A DNA stretch of 64,000 nt from Deinococcus metalli (GTDB lineage Bacteria > Deinococcota > Deinococci > Deinococcales > Deinococcaceae). Shown piece by piece: positions 46,461 to 60,950 of this stretch. Every line of letters starts with the position of its first letter. The stretch's first letter is position 1. Location of the stretch: positions 62,001 to 126,000 of the forward strand of contig NZ_JACHFK010000012.1 of assembly GCF_014201805.1 (NCBI RefSeq), written 5' to 3'. The position numbers and the translations under genes were made by a program. Under the pieces are notes generated by a model. It had not been told where the DNA came from and searched no databases. It worked only from the letters and a program-made list of their open reading frames with translations.

Positions 46461-48014
46461 GTGAAAGAAGTGCTGTTGCCGGAACTGGCAGAGAGTGTGG
46501 TGGAGGGCGAGATCCTCAAGTGGCTGGTCGCGGAGGGCGACGTGATCGCGCTGGAGCAGCCCCTGTGTGAGGTCATGACCGACAAGGTGACGGTGGAACT
46601 ACCCAGCCCCGTGGCGGGCGTCCTGAGCCGGCGCCTCGCGCAGGAGGGCGACGTGGTGCCGGTCCACGCGGCCATCGCGCTGATCGACGAGGGCGGCACT
46701 GGGGCCGCCGGGAGCGCCGCCCCGGCCGCCACGCAGGCGATTCAGGACAGTGCCGGGAACGCCGTGCCCGCCGCTCTGCCCGTGCAGGCCCAGGAGGAGC
46801 GCGACGCGGTGGCCGAGCCCGGCGGCAGCATCGTGGAGGCCGGCCACCTGGCGGGCAAGGCGGACGACGACTCAGGTAGCCTGTTCCGCGCCTTCGCGTC
46901 CGACGAGACCGTGAAGGTGCAGGGCCTGGGCGAGCGCAGCGGCAGCGGCGCGCCGGGCAGCGTGACCGCCGGGACCGGAGTGCTGAACCGCGAGCCTGTG
47001 GCCACCCGCGCCGACGGCCGCGTGCTGGCCGTGCCCGCCGCGCGCCAGCTCGCCCGCGAGCGGGGCATCGATCTGGGGCAGGTGCGCGGCAGTGGCCCGA
47101 ACGGCCGCATCCGCGTGCAGGACGTCGAGGCGCACAGCAGCCCAGCGCCCGTCCCAGCGGCGGCTCAGGCCGTTCCGGCCGGGATGCCCACCCCCACGGC
47201 GCAGCCCGTCCCGGCCCCCGCGCCCGCCAGCCCAGCTCCCACCGCGCCCAGGGTCGGCGGCCTGCCCGTACCGCCCGTGCCGTACCGCACTCCGAAGGGC
47301 TACGAGCACCTGGAAGACCGCGTGCCGCTGCGGGGCATGCGCCGGGCGATCAGCACGCAGATGCAGGCCAGCCACCTGTACACCGTGCGGACCCTGACGG
47401 TGGACGAGGTGAACCTCTCGAAGCTGGTGGCCTTCCGCGCGCGCGTGAAGGATGAGGCGGCGGCGGCCGGCGTGAAGCTGTCGTACCTGCCGTTCATCTT
47501 CCGGGCGGTGACCGCCGCGCTGCGCAAGTACCCCAGCCTGAACTCGTCGTTCGACGAGGCCACCGGCGAGATCGTGATGAAGCGCTACTTCAACATCGGC
47601 ATGGCTGTTGCCACCGACGCGGGGCTGACCGTGCCGGTGCTGCGCGATGTGAACCACAAGAGCATCTTCGAGCTGGCGCGCGAGGTCGGCGATCTGGCCG
47701 CCCGCGCGCAGGCTGGGAAGCTCCAGGCAGACGAGCTGGCCGGCAGCACCTTCTCGGTCACGAACATCGGCTCGATCGGGGCGCTGTTCTCCTTCCCGAT
47801 CATCAACGTGCCAGACGCCGCGATCCTGGGTGTCCACTCCATCCAGAAGCGGCCCATCGTGAACGCGGCGGGCGACATCGTCGCGGCGGACATGATGTAC
47901 CTGTCGCTGTCCTTTGACCACCGCCTGGTGGACGGCGCCGAGGCCGCGCGCTTCTGCAAGGAGGTCATCCGTCTGCTGGAGGAGCCGGACCGCCTGATGC
48001 TCGAGGCGCTGTAG
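46461..48014 (+). CDS. 2-oxo acid dehydrogenase E2 component (dihydrolipoyl acyltransferase)
   Basis: A 517-aa core protein of the complex. Lipoyl domain 1-80: KEVLLPELAESVVEGEILKWLVAEGD with lipoyl-lysine in CEVMTDKVTVELPSP. A long Ala/Pro linker (85-190) contains an unusual acidic stretch. E1/E3-binding domain: VLAVPAARQLARERGIDLGQVRGSGPNGRIRVQDVE. Catalytic domain from 270: PLRGMRRAISTQMQASHLYTVRTL, STFSVTNIGSIGALFSFPIIN and active site LSLSFDHRLVDGAEAARF (HRxxDG). GTG 46461 follows GGGGG by eight bases. No E3 gene is in the operon, so lipoamide dehydrogenase must be encoded elsewhere. Confidence 0.94.
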   Translation: MKEVLLPELAESVVEGEILKWLVAEGDVIALEQPLCEVMTDKVTVELPSPVAGVLSRRLAQEGDVVPVHAAIALIDEGGTGAAGSAAPAATQAIQDSAGNAVPAALPVQAQEERDAVAEPGGSIVEAGHLAGKADDDSGSLFRAFASDETVKVQGLGERSGSGAPGSVTAGTGVLNREPVATRADGRVLAVPAARQLARERGIDLGQVRGSGPNGRIRVQDVEAHSSPAPVPAAAQAVPAGMPTPTAQPVPAPAPASPAPTAPRVGGLPVPPVPYRTPKGYEHLEDRVPLRGMRRAISTQMQASHLYTVRTLTVDEVNLSKLVAFRARVKDEAAAAGVKLSYLPFIFRAVTAALRKYPSLNSSFDEATGEIVMKRYFNIGMAVATDAGLTVPVLRDVNHKSIFELAREVGDLAARAQAGKLQADELAGSTFSVTNIGSIGALFSFPIINVPDAAILGVHSIQKRPIVNAAGDIVAADMMYLSLSFDHRLVDGAEAARFCKEVIRLLEEPDRLMLEAL

Positions 48015-48182
48015 CGGGGGAGGGGAGAGGTAAAGGGAATCTCAGGGACCGGCCGGCCCCGGTCAAGGGCGCGTCAGCTTGAAGCGCTAGCGTGACCGGT
48101 GCGTGGACGGCCCAGGTTGCCCACGCGTGCCAGCCACTGTCTCGCTTCGCCCGTCGTCCACCGAAATGAGTACACTGCCATG

Positions 48183-48629
48183 ATGATCCGCCCTGCCCTG
48201 CTGCTGCTCACCCTCGGTACCCTGGCCGCCCCGGCCGGGGCGCTGAAGATGAGCGTGTGGGACCGGGAACTTCAGACCAAGCTGGGCGACGGCGAGAGCG
48301 TGGGCAGCGTGTTCACAGCGCAGCTGGTCGGGGACTACCAGGGCCCGGTGGTCATCCTCTTCGCGCTGAGTGACGACGAGAAGGCCAAGGGCACCTACGG
48401 CGCCCTCAAGACCCGCTACGACGGCGTGCTGGAGGGCCGGCAGCTGAGCATCCAGGCCACGTCAGGCGCGGCCAATACCACGCAGACACTCGCCAAGTTT
48501 CTGGCGTCGTACAAGCTCAAGCTGAACCTGCAGCCCGCCGCCGATACCCTGAGCCTGCCCGGCCTGAAGACCACCACCTCGCCCGCCCTCCCCGCCCCCG
48601 TGCAGGCGCCCGCCCGGCAGTCCAAGTAG
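48183..48629 (+). CDS. secreted protein of unknown function
   Basis: A 148-aa protein with signal peptide ([23 protein letters not shown]). The mature part reads [59 protein letters not shown], then a Pro/Ser-rich tail. TACACT (48171-48176) lies six bases before ATG 48183, fixing the second of two adjacent ATGs as the leaderless start. It precedes a two-component pair by 40 bp but probably has its own promoter. Family not recognised. Confidence 0.7.
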   Translation: MIRPALLLLTLGTLAAPAGALKMSVWDRELQTKLGDGESVGSVFTAQLVGDYQGPVVILFALSDDEKAKGTYGALKTRYDGVLEGRQLSIQATSGAANTTQTLAKFLASYKLKLNLQPAADTLSLPGLKTTTSPALPAPVQAPARQSK

Positions 48630-48669
48630 GCTGCCGGGCCACGCCCTCGTCCGCCGAAAGGAGACGTCC

Positions 48670-49329
<660 letters not shown>

Positions 49330-49363
49330 CGTGACCACTCCCTCCGGCCAGAGCTGACCTGCC

Positions 49364-50764
49364 GTGACGCCGCAGCCGCGCCCCCTGCCGCCCGCCCGGC
49401 CCCGCCCGGATCGGCCAGCGGCAGGGGGCGCGGCCCGCTCGTCTGTCCGTCCGTCGGCGGCTGGGGCGTGGCGGCACTCGCTGCGCTTCCGGCTGGCCCT
49501 GATGTACTCGGCGCTGGCCCTGCTGCTGATCATGCTGGTCAGCGCCGGCGTGGTGGGGCTGCTGCTCTCCCGCATGGACCAGCAGTTCAACGCCCGCCTG
49601 AACGAGCGCGCCGACACCCTGGCCGAGGCCTTCACCGGCACCGGGCAGGGCCTCGGCAAGACGGCGAGCGGCCCGACGGCGTACACCATGCTGATCGACA
49701 AGGGGGGGCAGGTGCTCGCCGCCAGCCCGATTCTGCGGGAGTTCGACGGCTCGCCGTATCCCTTCGGTGATCGGAGCCGCGTGACCATTCAGGAGACCAC
49801 CGTGCGCGCGGCCAAACGCCAGGTCGGGGATTTCGGGACGCTGTGGGTGGGCCTGCCCGAGGACGATCTGATTGCCGCGCGCGAGAGCGCCCTGAGCGCC
49901 CTGCTGGTGGCGCTGGTGTTCACGCCGCTGCTGCTGTTGCCGGTCGGGTGGTGGGTGGGGCGGCGCTCACTGAGCGGGCTGGAGCACGCCGCCACCCTGG
50001 CCGACCGCATCGATCCCACCCGCAGCCTGGACACGCTGCCCCTTCCCGCGCGCGAGGACGAGGTCCACCGCCTGCTGAGCGCCCTGAACCGCCTGCTGGT
50101 GCGCATCGAGGCCGGACAGGCCCGCGAGAAGCAGCTGCTGGGCCAGATCGTGCACGAGCTGGGCGCGCCGCTGACGGTGTTGCGGGCCAGCCTCGCGCGG
50201 GCCAGCGAGCGCTCTGAAGATCCAGAGGTCGTGCGCGCCGCGCTGGTGGCGGACGAACTGACCTTCACCACGCAGGACCTGATGCAGCTCGCCCGCGGAC
50301 AGCTCGAGATCCGGCTGGCGTGGCACTACATCCCCGCGCGGACGCTGCGGGACCGCCTCGACCGGCTGGTACCGGGCACGGTCTTCACCGGGCAGTGGAA
50401 CGTGGGCATCCTGTGCGACCCGGACCGCCTCACACAGGCGCTGCGCAACCTGCTGGCCAACGCGCGGCGCGCCGCCGGGCCGGACGGCAGCGTCACCCTT
50501 GACCTGGCCGATACGCCGGAGTCGCTGACCTTCACGGTGCGCGACTCGGGTCCGGGCCTGCCGGCCGGGCTGGGCGAGCGGATCTTCGAGCCGTTCGTGA
50601 GCGGGTCCGGCAGCTCCGGCCTGGGCCTGAGCGTCAGCCGGCAGATCGCGGTCATGCACGGCGGCACCCTGAAGGGCGCCACGCACCCGCAGGGCGGCGC
50701 GCAGTTCGTGCTGTGCATCCCGAACGCTGCCCTGAGCGACGAGGATGACGCACTGACGAGCTGA
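49364..50764 (+). CDS. sensor histidine kinase
   Basis: A 466-aa kinase partner of the preceding regulator. Pro/Arg-rich N-terminus (about 35 residues), membrane segment [22 protein letters not shown], an external loop of about 120 residues, second segment [21 protein letters not shown], linker/HAMP, then the H-box [22 protein letters not shown] with phospho-His264. The N box [32 protein letters not shown] and [16 protein letters not shown] are intact. The external signal is unknown. GTG start; the exact start is uncertain because the N-terminal region is low in complexity. Confidence 0.92.
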   Translation: MTPQPRPLPPARPRPDRPAAGGAARSSVRPSAAGAWRHSLRFRLALMYSALALLLIMLVSAGVVGLLLSRMDQQFNARLNERADTLAEAFTGTGQGLGKTASGPTAYTMLIDKGGQVLAASPILREFDGSPYPFGDRSRVTIQETTVRAAKRQVGDFGTLWVGLPEDDLIAARESALSALLVALVFTPLLLLPVGWWVGRRSLSGLEHAATLADRIDPTRSLDTLPLPAREDEVHRLLSALNRLLVRIEAGQAREKQLLGQIVHELGAPLTVLRASLARASERSEDPEVVRAALVADELTFTTQDLMQLARGQLEIRLAWHYIPARTLRDRLDRLVPGTVFTGQWNVGILCDPDRLTQALRNLLANARRAAGPDGSVTLDLADTPESLTFTVRDSGPGLPAGLGERIFEPFVSGSGSSGLGLSVSRQIAVMHGGTLKGATHPQGGAQFVLCIPNAALSDEDDALTS

Positions 50765-50785
50765 GCGCCCCCGTATCCTGACCGG

Positions 50786-51877
50786 ATGACGAGTTCCCAG
50801 CCGGCCCCCGGCGACCGGACGGCCGAGTTGCTGGCCCTGCTGACACTGCGTTTCACGCCCCAGCTGGGACCCCGCCGTATCGAGGCGCTGCGCCGGCACT
50901 TCGGCACGGCCCGGCAGGCGCTCAGCGCTCCGCTGGGAGCCCTGCGCGCCGTGCCGGGGCTGGATGCCCGGAGCGTCGCGGCCGTCGGCAATGAGAAGGC
51001 AGCCGCACAGGCGCGGACCGAGCTGGACCGGGCCGCAGAGGCCGGCGTGACCGTCCTGGGCCGCGGCCTGGACGGGTATCCGGCCGCGCTCGACGCCCTG
51101 GGCGACCCGCCGCCGGTCCTGTGGGTGAGCGGTCCGCTGCCCGGGTTTCCGGCCGTACCGCGCGCCGTCGGGATCGTGGGCACGCGCGCCGCGAGTCCGC
51201 ACGCGCTGGCGCTGGCCCGCCAGATCGCCAGTGACCTCGCGCGGGCCGACGTGGTGGTGGTCAGCGGCCTCGCCCGGGGGATCGACACCGCCGCGCACAC
51301 GGCCACCCTCGACGCGGGTGGGCAGACGGTGGGCGTGCTGGGCAGCGGCGTGAACCACATCTATCCCGGCGAGAACGCCCCACTGTCACGGCGCATGACG
51401 GTCGTCAGCGAGTACGCACTGGGCACGCCGCCCGCCCAGCACCACTTCCCGACGCGTAACCGAGTGATCGCCGCCCTGTCTGCCGGCTCGCTGGTCGTGG
51501 AGGGCGAGCTAAAGTCCGGGTCGATGATCACCGCCACGCACGCGCTGGAGTGCGGCCGCACGGTCTTCGCAGTGCCCGGCCGGGCCGGCGATCCACGTGC
51601 CGCCGGCCCGCACCGTCTGCTGCGCGAGGGCGCGGTGCTCACCGAGAGCGCGCAGGACATCCTGGACGAACTCGGCTGGGGGACCGTGACCGCGGCGCCA
51701 CGGCCCGACCTGCCCCCGGAACAGGAACGGGTGTACGCGGCCCTGACGACGCCCATGACGCTGGACGACCTCCAGGCCGCGTGTGGGCTGGCGCTGCCGG
51801 AGCTTCAGACCGCGCTGCTGATGCTCCAGCTCCAGGGCCTGGTGGAGGAGACCGGGGGCCGCTGGGCCCGGCGCTGA
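50786..51877 (+). CDS. dprA: DNA-processing protein DprA
   Basis: A 363-aa protein that protects incoming single-stranded DNA and loads RecA during natural transformation, for which Deinococcus is known. N-terminal SAM-like domain ([26 protein letters not shown]), then the Rossmann-like core [80 protein letters not shown] and [22 protein letters not shown], and a C-terminal winged helix [27 protein letters not shown] lies six bases after TATCCT (50774-50779). Confidence 0.95.
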   Translation: MTSSQPAPGDRTAELLALLTLRFTPQLGPRRIEALRRHFGTARQALSAPLGALRAVPGLDARSVAAVGNEKAAAQARTELDRAAEAGVTVLGRGLDGYPAALDALGDPPPVLWVSGPLPGFPAVPRAVGIVGTRAASPHALALARQIASDLARADVVVVSGLARGIDTAAHTATLDAGGQTVGVLGSGVNHIYPGENAPLSRRMTVVSEYALGTPPAQHHFPTRNRVIAALSAGSLVVEGELKSGSMITATHALECGRTVFAVPGRAGDPRAAGPHRLLREGAVLTESAQDILDELGWGTVTAAPRPDLPPEQERVYAALTTPMTLDDLQAACGLALPELQTALLMLQLQGLVEETGGRWARR

Positions 51878-51884
51878 CCACGCC

Positions 51885-52172
51885 TCAGGTGTGCTGCGGC
51901 CCGTAGTCCTTTTCCACGTTCACGCTCGGCGGGCCGGGCAGGACCACGCCCTCGCGGTCCGGGTCGCTCAGGGTGTCCAGCACGTCCCGGACGCCCACCC
52001 GCAGCCGGCCGTGCTCGCCGACCGTGTGGCCCAGCACCGGGTCGAGGGTGAGGCTCCAGCCGCCGCCCTCCCACGGCACCTGCACGCGCAGCGCCGTGCC
52101 GGCGTGCAGCGCGGCGAGTTCCAGGTCGTCGATGCGGACGCGGACGCGGCCGTCGGTGAAACGGACTTTCAT
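51885..52172 (-). CDS. small conserved protein, DUF7009-like
   Basis: A 95-aa protein: MKVRFTDGRVRVRIDDLELAALHAGTALRVQVPW, then a strand GWSLTLDPV and a C-terminal VNVEKDYGP. The order of short strands with a final Glu-Lys-Asp resembles the small DUF7009 family of unknown function. ATG 52172 lies six bases after TATGCT on the minus strand; the longer frame is rejected. Divergent from the epimerase gene, with overlapping promoter regions in 31 bp. Confidence 0.6.
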   Translation of the reverse strand: MKVRFTDGRVRVRIDDLELAALHAGTALRVQVPWEGGGWSLTLDPVLGHTVGEHGRLRVGVRDVLDTLSDPDREGVVLPGPPSVNVEKDYGPQHT

Positions 52173-52203
52173 GGCCGCAGCATAGGGGGCGCAGAATATG
52201 GGC

Positions 52204-53163
52204 ATGAACATCCTGATCCTGGGCGGCACGCAGTTCGTGGGTCGGCACATCGTGGAGGCGTTCCTGGCGGCCGGGCACACGGTCAGCATCCTCACGCGCG
52301 GTCGGTCGAAGGACGACCTGCCGGACCGCGTGGAGCGCCTGCGCGGCGACCGCGCCGAGGCGGACGGCCTGGACGCCCTGAGGGGCCGCGCGTGGGACGC
52401 GTGCGTGGACGTCAGCGGATACGTGCCGCGTGCCGTGCGGGCGAGCGCCGAGCTGCTGCGGGATCATGTGGGCCGCTACGTGTTCATCTCGACCGCCAGC
52501 GTGTACGCCCACCCCGAACGCCACCCGGTGCGCGAGGACGATCCCCTGCTGCCCCCGGCCGCCGAGGACGTCACGCAGGTCACGGGCGAGACGTACGGGC
52601 CGCTCAAGGTCACCTGCGAGCAGATTGTGGAGGCCACCTACGGCGAGCGCGCAACCATCCTGCGCCCGCAGATCGTGGCCGGGCCGCACGACCACACCGC
52701 GCGCTACCCGTACTGGGTGGATCGGGCCGCGCGTGGCGGCGCAGTCCTCGCGCCCGGCGACGGCTCTGACCACGTGCAGGTGATCGACGCCCGCGACCTC
52801 GCCCGCTTCACGGTGCGGGTGGTCGAGAACGGGATCGGGGGCGTCTTCAACCTCGCGGGGCCGCGCCTGAGCTGGGCGGCGTTCATGGACGTGCTGGGTG
52901 TGAGCCGGCCCGTGTGGATCACGTCCGCCGACCTCAAGGCCCACGAGCTGGGCTTCGCCGAACTGCCCCTGTACATTCCGGAGCACGATGCCCAGGGCGG
53001 CCTGATGGACATCAGCAACGACCGCGCCGTGGCGGCCGGCCTGACCCTGACCGATCCCGCCGTGACGGCCCGCGACACCCGCGCGTGGAGCCAGGACGCC
53101 GCGCTGAGCTCCGCCCTGAGCCCGGAGCGCGAGGCCGAGGTGCTCGCTGCCGTCCAGGGCTGA
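52204..53163 (+). CDS. NAD-dependent epimerase/dehydratase (extended SDR)
   Basis: A 319-aa protein. N-terminal nucleotide motif ILILGGTQFVGRHIVEAFLAAGHTVSILTRG (GGTxFxG, as in atypical extended SDRs), VFISTASVYAHPERH with the catalytic Ser, YGPLKVTCEQIVE (YxxxK) and the usual LRPQIVAGPHDHTARYPYWVDRAARG. Likely acts on a nucleotide sugar or mRNA-binding-like substrate as in plant CSP41 relatives; substrate unknown. ATG 52204 preferred over 52198 because CAGAAT lies six bases upstream. Confidence 0.88.
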   Translation: MNILILGGTQFVGRHIVEAFLAAGHTVSILTRGRSKDDLPDRVERLRGDRAEADGLDALRGRAWDACVDVSGYVPRAVRASAELLRDHVGRYVFISTASVYAHPERHPVREDDPLLPPAAEDVTQVTGETYGPLKVTCEQIVEATYGERATILRPQIVAGPHDHTARYPYWVDRAARGGAVLAPGDGSDHVQVIDARDLARFTVRVVENGIGGVFNLAGPRLSWAAFMDVLGVSRPVWITSADLKAHELGFAELPLYIPEHDAQGGLMDISNDRAVAAGLTLTDPAVTARDTRAWSQDAALSSALSPEREAEVLAAVQG

Positions 53164-53256
53164 GTTCCCCCACCACCCGCCTTTTCTCTCCCGGAGGAGA
53201 GAGAGGGGGGTGGTATGCTACCCGCGCACACAAGCAGGTCGCAGGCTGGAAGGGAG

Positions 53257-54648
<1,392 letters not shown>

Positions 54649-54724
54649 TGGATTCGGCCGGTTCTTCCCAGTTCAGAATGAGTTCCAAAATCCGTTCCAA
54701 ATCCGTGTGCATGGTTTCACAAGC

Positions 54725-54983
54725 TGTGGATAACCCTGTGGATAAGCTGTGGATAACCCGGATTTTTCTGTGGACAAATCTGTGGACAACAGGCCTGTCC
54801 AGAGGGCCTGTGGATAAGTGCGTGTTTTGTCCACAGGTTATCCACAGCTTTGACCGACTTATCCACAATTTTGTCCACAGGACAAGTGCGCGCTGGGCGC
54901 AGCTCTAGACCACTTTTCCACAGTTTCCACAGGCCCTATTACTACTACTACTATCTTTTTTTAGTTATAAGAACAGATAAAAG
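54725..54983. other. oriC: chromosomal replication origin (oriC) between dnaA and dnaN
   Basis: Perfect DnaA boxes: TGTGGATAA at 54725, 54737, 54748 and 54809; TTATCCACA at 54838 and 54859. One-mismatch boxes: TGTGGACAA at 54769 and 54781; TTGTCCACA at 54827 and 54871. A weak box (GTTTCCACA, 54923-54931) and GC cluster precede 54938-54955, read ATT-ACT-ACT-ACT-ACT-ATC; the complement read 3' to 5' is repeated GAT, a DnaA-trio. The AT-rich tract 54956-54983 is the likely unwinding element. Layout matches the B. subtilis dnaA-dnaN origin. Confidence 0.93.
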
Positions 54984-55009
54984 ATAGGTGCCAGACAGAG
55001 AGGCGAGGC

Positions 55010-56092
55010 ATGAAAGCGAACGTCACCAAAAAAACCCTGAGTGAGGGACTCGGTCTCCTGGAACGCGTCATCCCCAGCCGCAGCAGCAACCCCCTGCTGA
55101 CCACGTTGAAAGTCGAGGCGAGCGAGGCGGGACTGACGCTGAGCGGCACGAATCTGGAGATCGACCTGTCGTGCTTCGTGCCCGCAGAAGTGCAGCAGCC
55201 GATGGACTTCGTGATTCCCGCCCACTTGTTCGCCCAGATCGTGCGCAACCTCGGCGGCGAACTCGTTGAACTCGAGATCACCGGCAACGAACTCGCGGTG
55301 CGCTCCGGCGGCTCGGACTTCAAACTCCAGACCGGCGACCTGAGCGCGTACCCGCCTCTAAGCTTCCCCGAGCACGCCGACGTGAGCCTGAACGCCGAGG
55401 AACTGTCGCGCGCGTTCTCCAGCGTGCGCTACGCCGCGAGCAATGAGGCGTTCCAGGCGGTCTTCCGCGGCATCAAGCTCGAGCACCGGCCCGAGGGCGC
55501 GCGCGTCGTCGCCTCAGACGGGTACCGCGTGGCGATCCGCGACTTTCCTGCCGACGGCGCAGGCCGCAACCTGATCATCCCCGCGCGCTCCGTCGACGAA
55601 CTCATCCGGGTGCTCAAAGACGGCGAAGCGCGTTTCACCTACGGCGACGGCCTGCTGAGCGTCACCACGGACCGCGTCCGCATGAACCTCAAGCTGCTCG
55701 ACGGCGATTTCCCGGACTACGAGCGCGTGATCCCCAAGGACATCAAGCTCCAGGTCACGCTGCCCGCCACCGCCCTCAAGGAAGCCGTGAACCGTGTGGC
55801 CGTACTGGCCGACAAGAACGCGAACAACCGCGTCGAGTTCCTGGTGTCCGAGGGCAAGCTGCGCCTCGCGGCCGAGGGAGACTACGGCCGCGCGCAGGAC
55901 ACGCTGGACGTCACGCAGGGAGGCGTGGAACCGGCCATGAGCCTCGCCTTCAACGCCCGCCACGTGCTCGACGCCCTGGGGCCGATCGAGGGGGAAGCGG
56001 AGCTGCTGTTCTCGGGCTCCACCAGCCCCGCCATCTTCCGCGCGAGCGGCGGGGGCGGGTACATGGCCGTGATGGTCACGCTGCGCGTCTGA
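55010..56092 (+). CDS. dnaN: DNA polymerase III beta subunit (sliding clamp)
   Basis: A 360-aa protein forming a dimeric ring that tethers polymerase to DNA. Starts [37 protein letters not shown]; three clamp domains of about 120 residues each; [13 protein letters not shown] [13 protein letters not shown] and the C-terminal [32 protein letters not shown] ... [10 protein letters not shown] (family end, usually MPVRL). Begins 26 bp past the AT-rich origin tract, in the standard dnaA-oriC-dnaN order. Confidence 0.97.
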   Translation: MKANVTKKTLSEGLGLLERVIPSRSSNPLLTTLKVEASEAGLTLSGTNLEIDLSCFVPAEVQQPMDFVIPAHLFAQIVRNLGGELVELEITGNELAVRSGGSDFKLQTGDLSAYPPLSFPEHADVSLNAEELSRAFSSVRYAASNEAFQAVFRGIKLEHRPEGARVVASDGYRVAIRDFPADGAGRNLIIPARSVDELIRVLKDGEARFTYGDGLLSVTTDRVRMNLKLLDGDFPDYERVIPKDIKLQVTLPATALKEAVNRVAVLADKNANNRVEFLVSEGKLRLAAEGDYGRAQDTLDVTQGGVEPAMSLAFNARHVLDALGPIEGEAELLFSGSTSPAIFRASGGGGYMAVMVTLRV

Positions 56093-57666
<1,574 letters not shown>

Positions 57667-57668
57667 GG

Positions 57669-57715
57669 AGCGGTGGGCTCTGCGCTGTGAGCATCATCGC
57701 CCAGAGCTCACCGCT
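57669..57715 (+). terminator. long hairpin between eno and pyk
   Basis: AGCGGTGGGCTCTG (57669-57682) pairs with CAGAGCTCACCGCT (57702-57715), 13 of 14 bases. No U-tract, so it may set partial readthrough or protect the eno mRNA end. Confidence 0.5.
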
Positions 57716-57772
57716 CACGGCCCGTAGCCCGGCTGGAACCACTTCCATCCCCCTGAACGGAGTTTCCAAGAC

Positions 57773-59221
57773 ATGAAACATTTCGACCGCGCCACCAAGA
57801 TCGTCGCCACCATCGGCCCGGCCAGCCGCAGCCCGGAAGTGCTGGGCAAGATGCTGGACGCCGGCCTGAACGTCGTGCGCATGAACTTCAGCCACGGCAA
57901 TCCCGAAGACCACCGCCAGACCTACGACATGGTGCGTGAACTCGCCGCGCAGCGCGGCACCGCGATCGGCATCCTGCAAGACCTCCAGGGCCCCAAGATC
58001 CGCGTGGGCCGATTCGTGGAGGGCAGCGTGACCCTGGCGCCCGGCGACACGTTCGTGATCACCATGGACGACGTCGAGGGCACCGCCGAGCGCGTCAGCT
58101 CGACGTATAAGGGCCTGGCGGCCGACGTGCACCCCGGCATGTCGCTGCTGCTCGACGACGGCAACATGGCGCTGCGTGTGGAGGGCGTGCGCGGCAACGA
58201 CGTGACCACCCGCGTGGTGATCGGCGGCGTGCTGAAGAACAACAAGGGCATCAACGTGCCCGAGGCCGACCTGAGCGTGCCCGCGCTGTCCGACAAGGAC
58301 GTGCAGGACATGGAGTTCGGTGCGGAACTGGGCGTGGACTGGGTGGCCCTGAGCTTCGTGCGCTCGCGCGACGACCTGCTGCTCGCCCGGCACTACCTGT
58401 CGCGCTTCGGCAGCCGCGCCAAGCTGATGGCCAAGATCGAGAAGCCGCAGGCGGTCGACCGCTTCGAGGACATCCTCAAGGAAGTCGACGGCATCATGGT
58501 CGCGCGTGGTGACCTGGGCGTGGAGATGCGCGCCGAGCAGGTGCCGACCATCCAGAAGCGCATCATCCGCATGTGCCGCGAGCTGGGCAAGCCCGTGATC
58601 ACGGCCACGCAGATGCTCGAGAGCATGATCAACCTGCCGCGCCCCACCCGCGCCGAGGCCTCCGACGTGGCGAACGCCATCTACGACGGTACCGACGCCG
58701 TGATGCTGTCGGCCGAGTCCGCGGCGGGTCTGTACCCGGTCGAGTCGGTCGCCATGATGGACCGTATCGCCCGCGAGGCCGAGGCCAGCGAGCACTACCA
58801 CCTGATGCAGCAGCAGATGATCATCGACACCGAGCTCGCCCAGGACTCCATTGCCTTCGCGGCGTGTTCCATCGGTGACAAGCTGGAGGCCCCGGCCATC
58901 GTGACCTTCACCAGCACCGGCGGCGCCGCGACCCGCATTGCCAAGTACCGGCCTTCCATGCCGGTGCTGGCCCTGACGCCCAACGAGACGACCCGCAACC
59001 AGCTCGCGCTGTCGTGGGGTATCCACCCCATGCTCAGCGAAGACCCGCGCGACACCGACGACATGGTGCGCATCGCCAACGAGGAGCTGCGCAAGTCCGG
59101 CTTCGCCGACGTGGGCGACCGTTACGTGATCACGGCGGGCGTGCCCTTCGGCGTGCGCGGCACGACCAACATGCTGCGCGTGGAGCGCCTGCGCGAGAAC
59201 GACCCGACCGGGCGCCGCTGA
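57773..59221 (+). CDS. pyk: pyruvate kinase
   Basis: A 482-aa enzyme converting phosphoenolpyruvate and ADP to pyruvate and ATP. TKIVATIGPASRSPEVLGKMLDAGLNVVRMNFSHG at the N-terminus, LQDLQGPKIRVG, the catalytic loop KLMAKIEKPQAVDRFEDILKEVDGIMVARGDLGVEM, TATQMLESMINLPRPTRAEASDVANAIYDGTDAVMLSAESA, then the C-terminal domain FTSTGGAATRIAKYRPSMPVLALTPNETTRNQLALSWGIHP. Length is normal. ATG at 57773; CGGAG lies upstream. Probably co-expressed with eno through or around the hairpin. Confidence 0.97.
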   Translation: MKHFDRATKIVATIGPASRSPEVLGKMLDAGLNVVRMNFSHGNPEDHRQTYDMVRELAAQRGTAIGILQDLQGPKIRVGRFVEGSVTLAPGDTFVITMDDVEGTAERVSSTYKGLAADVHPGMSLLLDDGNMALRVEGVRGNDVTTRVVIGGVLKNNKGINVPEADLSVPALSDKDVQDMEFGAELGVDWVALSFVRSRDDLLLARHYLSRFGSRAKLMAKIEKPQAVDRFEDILKEVDGIMVARGDLGVEMRAEQVPTIQKRIIRMCRELGKPVITATQMLESMINLPRPTRAEASDVANAIYDGTDAVMLSAESAAGLYPVESVAMMDRIAREAEASEHYHLMQQQMIIDTELAQDSIAFAACSIGDKLEAPAIVTFTSTGGAATRIAKYRPSMPVLALTPNETTRNQLALSWGIHPMLSEDPRDTDDMVRIANEELRKSGFADVGDRYVITAGVPFGVRGTTNMLRVERLRENDPTGRR

Positions 59222-59242
59222 AGCTCTGAGCGCTGGGCCATG

Positions 59243-59268
59243 ACGGGGGAGCCGCGCGGCTCCCCCGT
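59243..59268 (+). terminator. hairpin after pyk
   Basis: ACGGGGGAGCC - gcgc - GGCTCCCCCGT, a perfect 11-bp stem 21 bp after the stop; flanked by CATGAC and GTGTCATG that can extend it. No U-tract. Confidence 0.65.
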
Positions 59269-59320
59269 GTCATGTGATGAGGGGACGATGCGGGCCAACG
59301 TCAGCGCCCGGTCAGGATTT

Positions 59321-59445
59321 TTATCCACAGGGACGCGAACTTTCCACACCTCCGCTGTGGATAACTCCGGATGCGGGTGCACTGGAAATGCCGTGCAGGA
59401 CTGTCCACAGGCCCCCTCGAGTTATCCACAACCCCCTGTGTATAA
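59321..59445. promoter_or_regulatory. DnaA box cluster between pyk and tyrS
   Basis: Perfect boxes TTATCCACA at 59321-59329 and 59422-59430, TGTGGATAA at 59356-59364; near boxes CTGTCCACA (59401-59409) and TGTGTATAA (59437-59445). Between convergent genes, 4.4 kb right of oriC. The region 59269-59505 holds no gene. Confidence 0.78.
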
Positions 59446-59505
59446 CTTCGGCCAGCCGCGCGCATAGCCCTGACGTGGCCGCGGCAGATGAAGAGCGCCT
59501 GAAGT

Positions 59506-60852
<1,347 letters not shown>

Positions 60853-60873
60853 TCAACAGTTCACCCGTCCACC

Positions 60874-60930
60874 TCAGCGGCAGCGGGGATAGTGCTCGTC
60901 GAACGGGGCACGTCGGGTCGGACGCCTCAT
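60874..60930 (-). CDS. candidate 18-residue leader peptide of tyrS
   Basis: TAGCCT (60942-60937), six bases, then ATG (60930): the leaderless pattern of this genome. The ORF reads MRRPTRRAPFDEHYPRCR and stops at TGA (60876-60874), 99 nt before tyrS. It holds one Tyr codon (TAT) and many Arg and Pro codons. Translation could influence the downstream hairpin. Without conservation data it may equally be the non-coding start of the tyrS mRNA. Confidence 0.35.
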   Translation of the reverse strand: MRRPTRRAPFDEHYPRCR

Positions 60931-60950
60931 GCTCCCAGGCTAGCACGCGT

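Noticed and set aside
53176..53213. Intrinsic terminator between the epimerase gene and dnaA
   Set aside because: CTCTCCCGGAGGAGAG can fold, but no U-tract follows and the purine-rich strand may simply be promoter-proximal sequence of dnaA.
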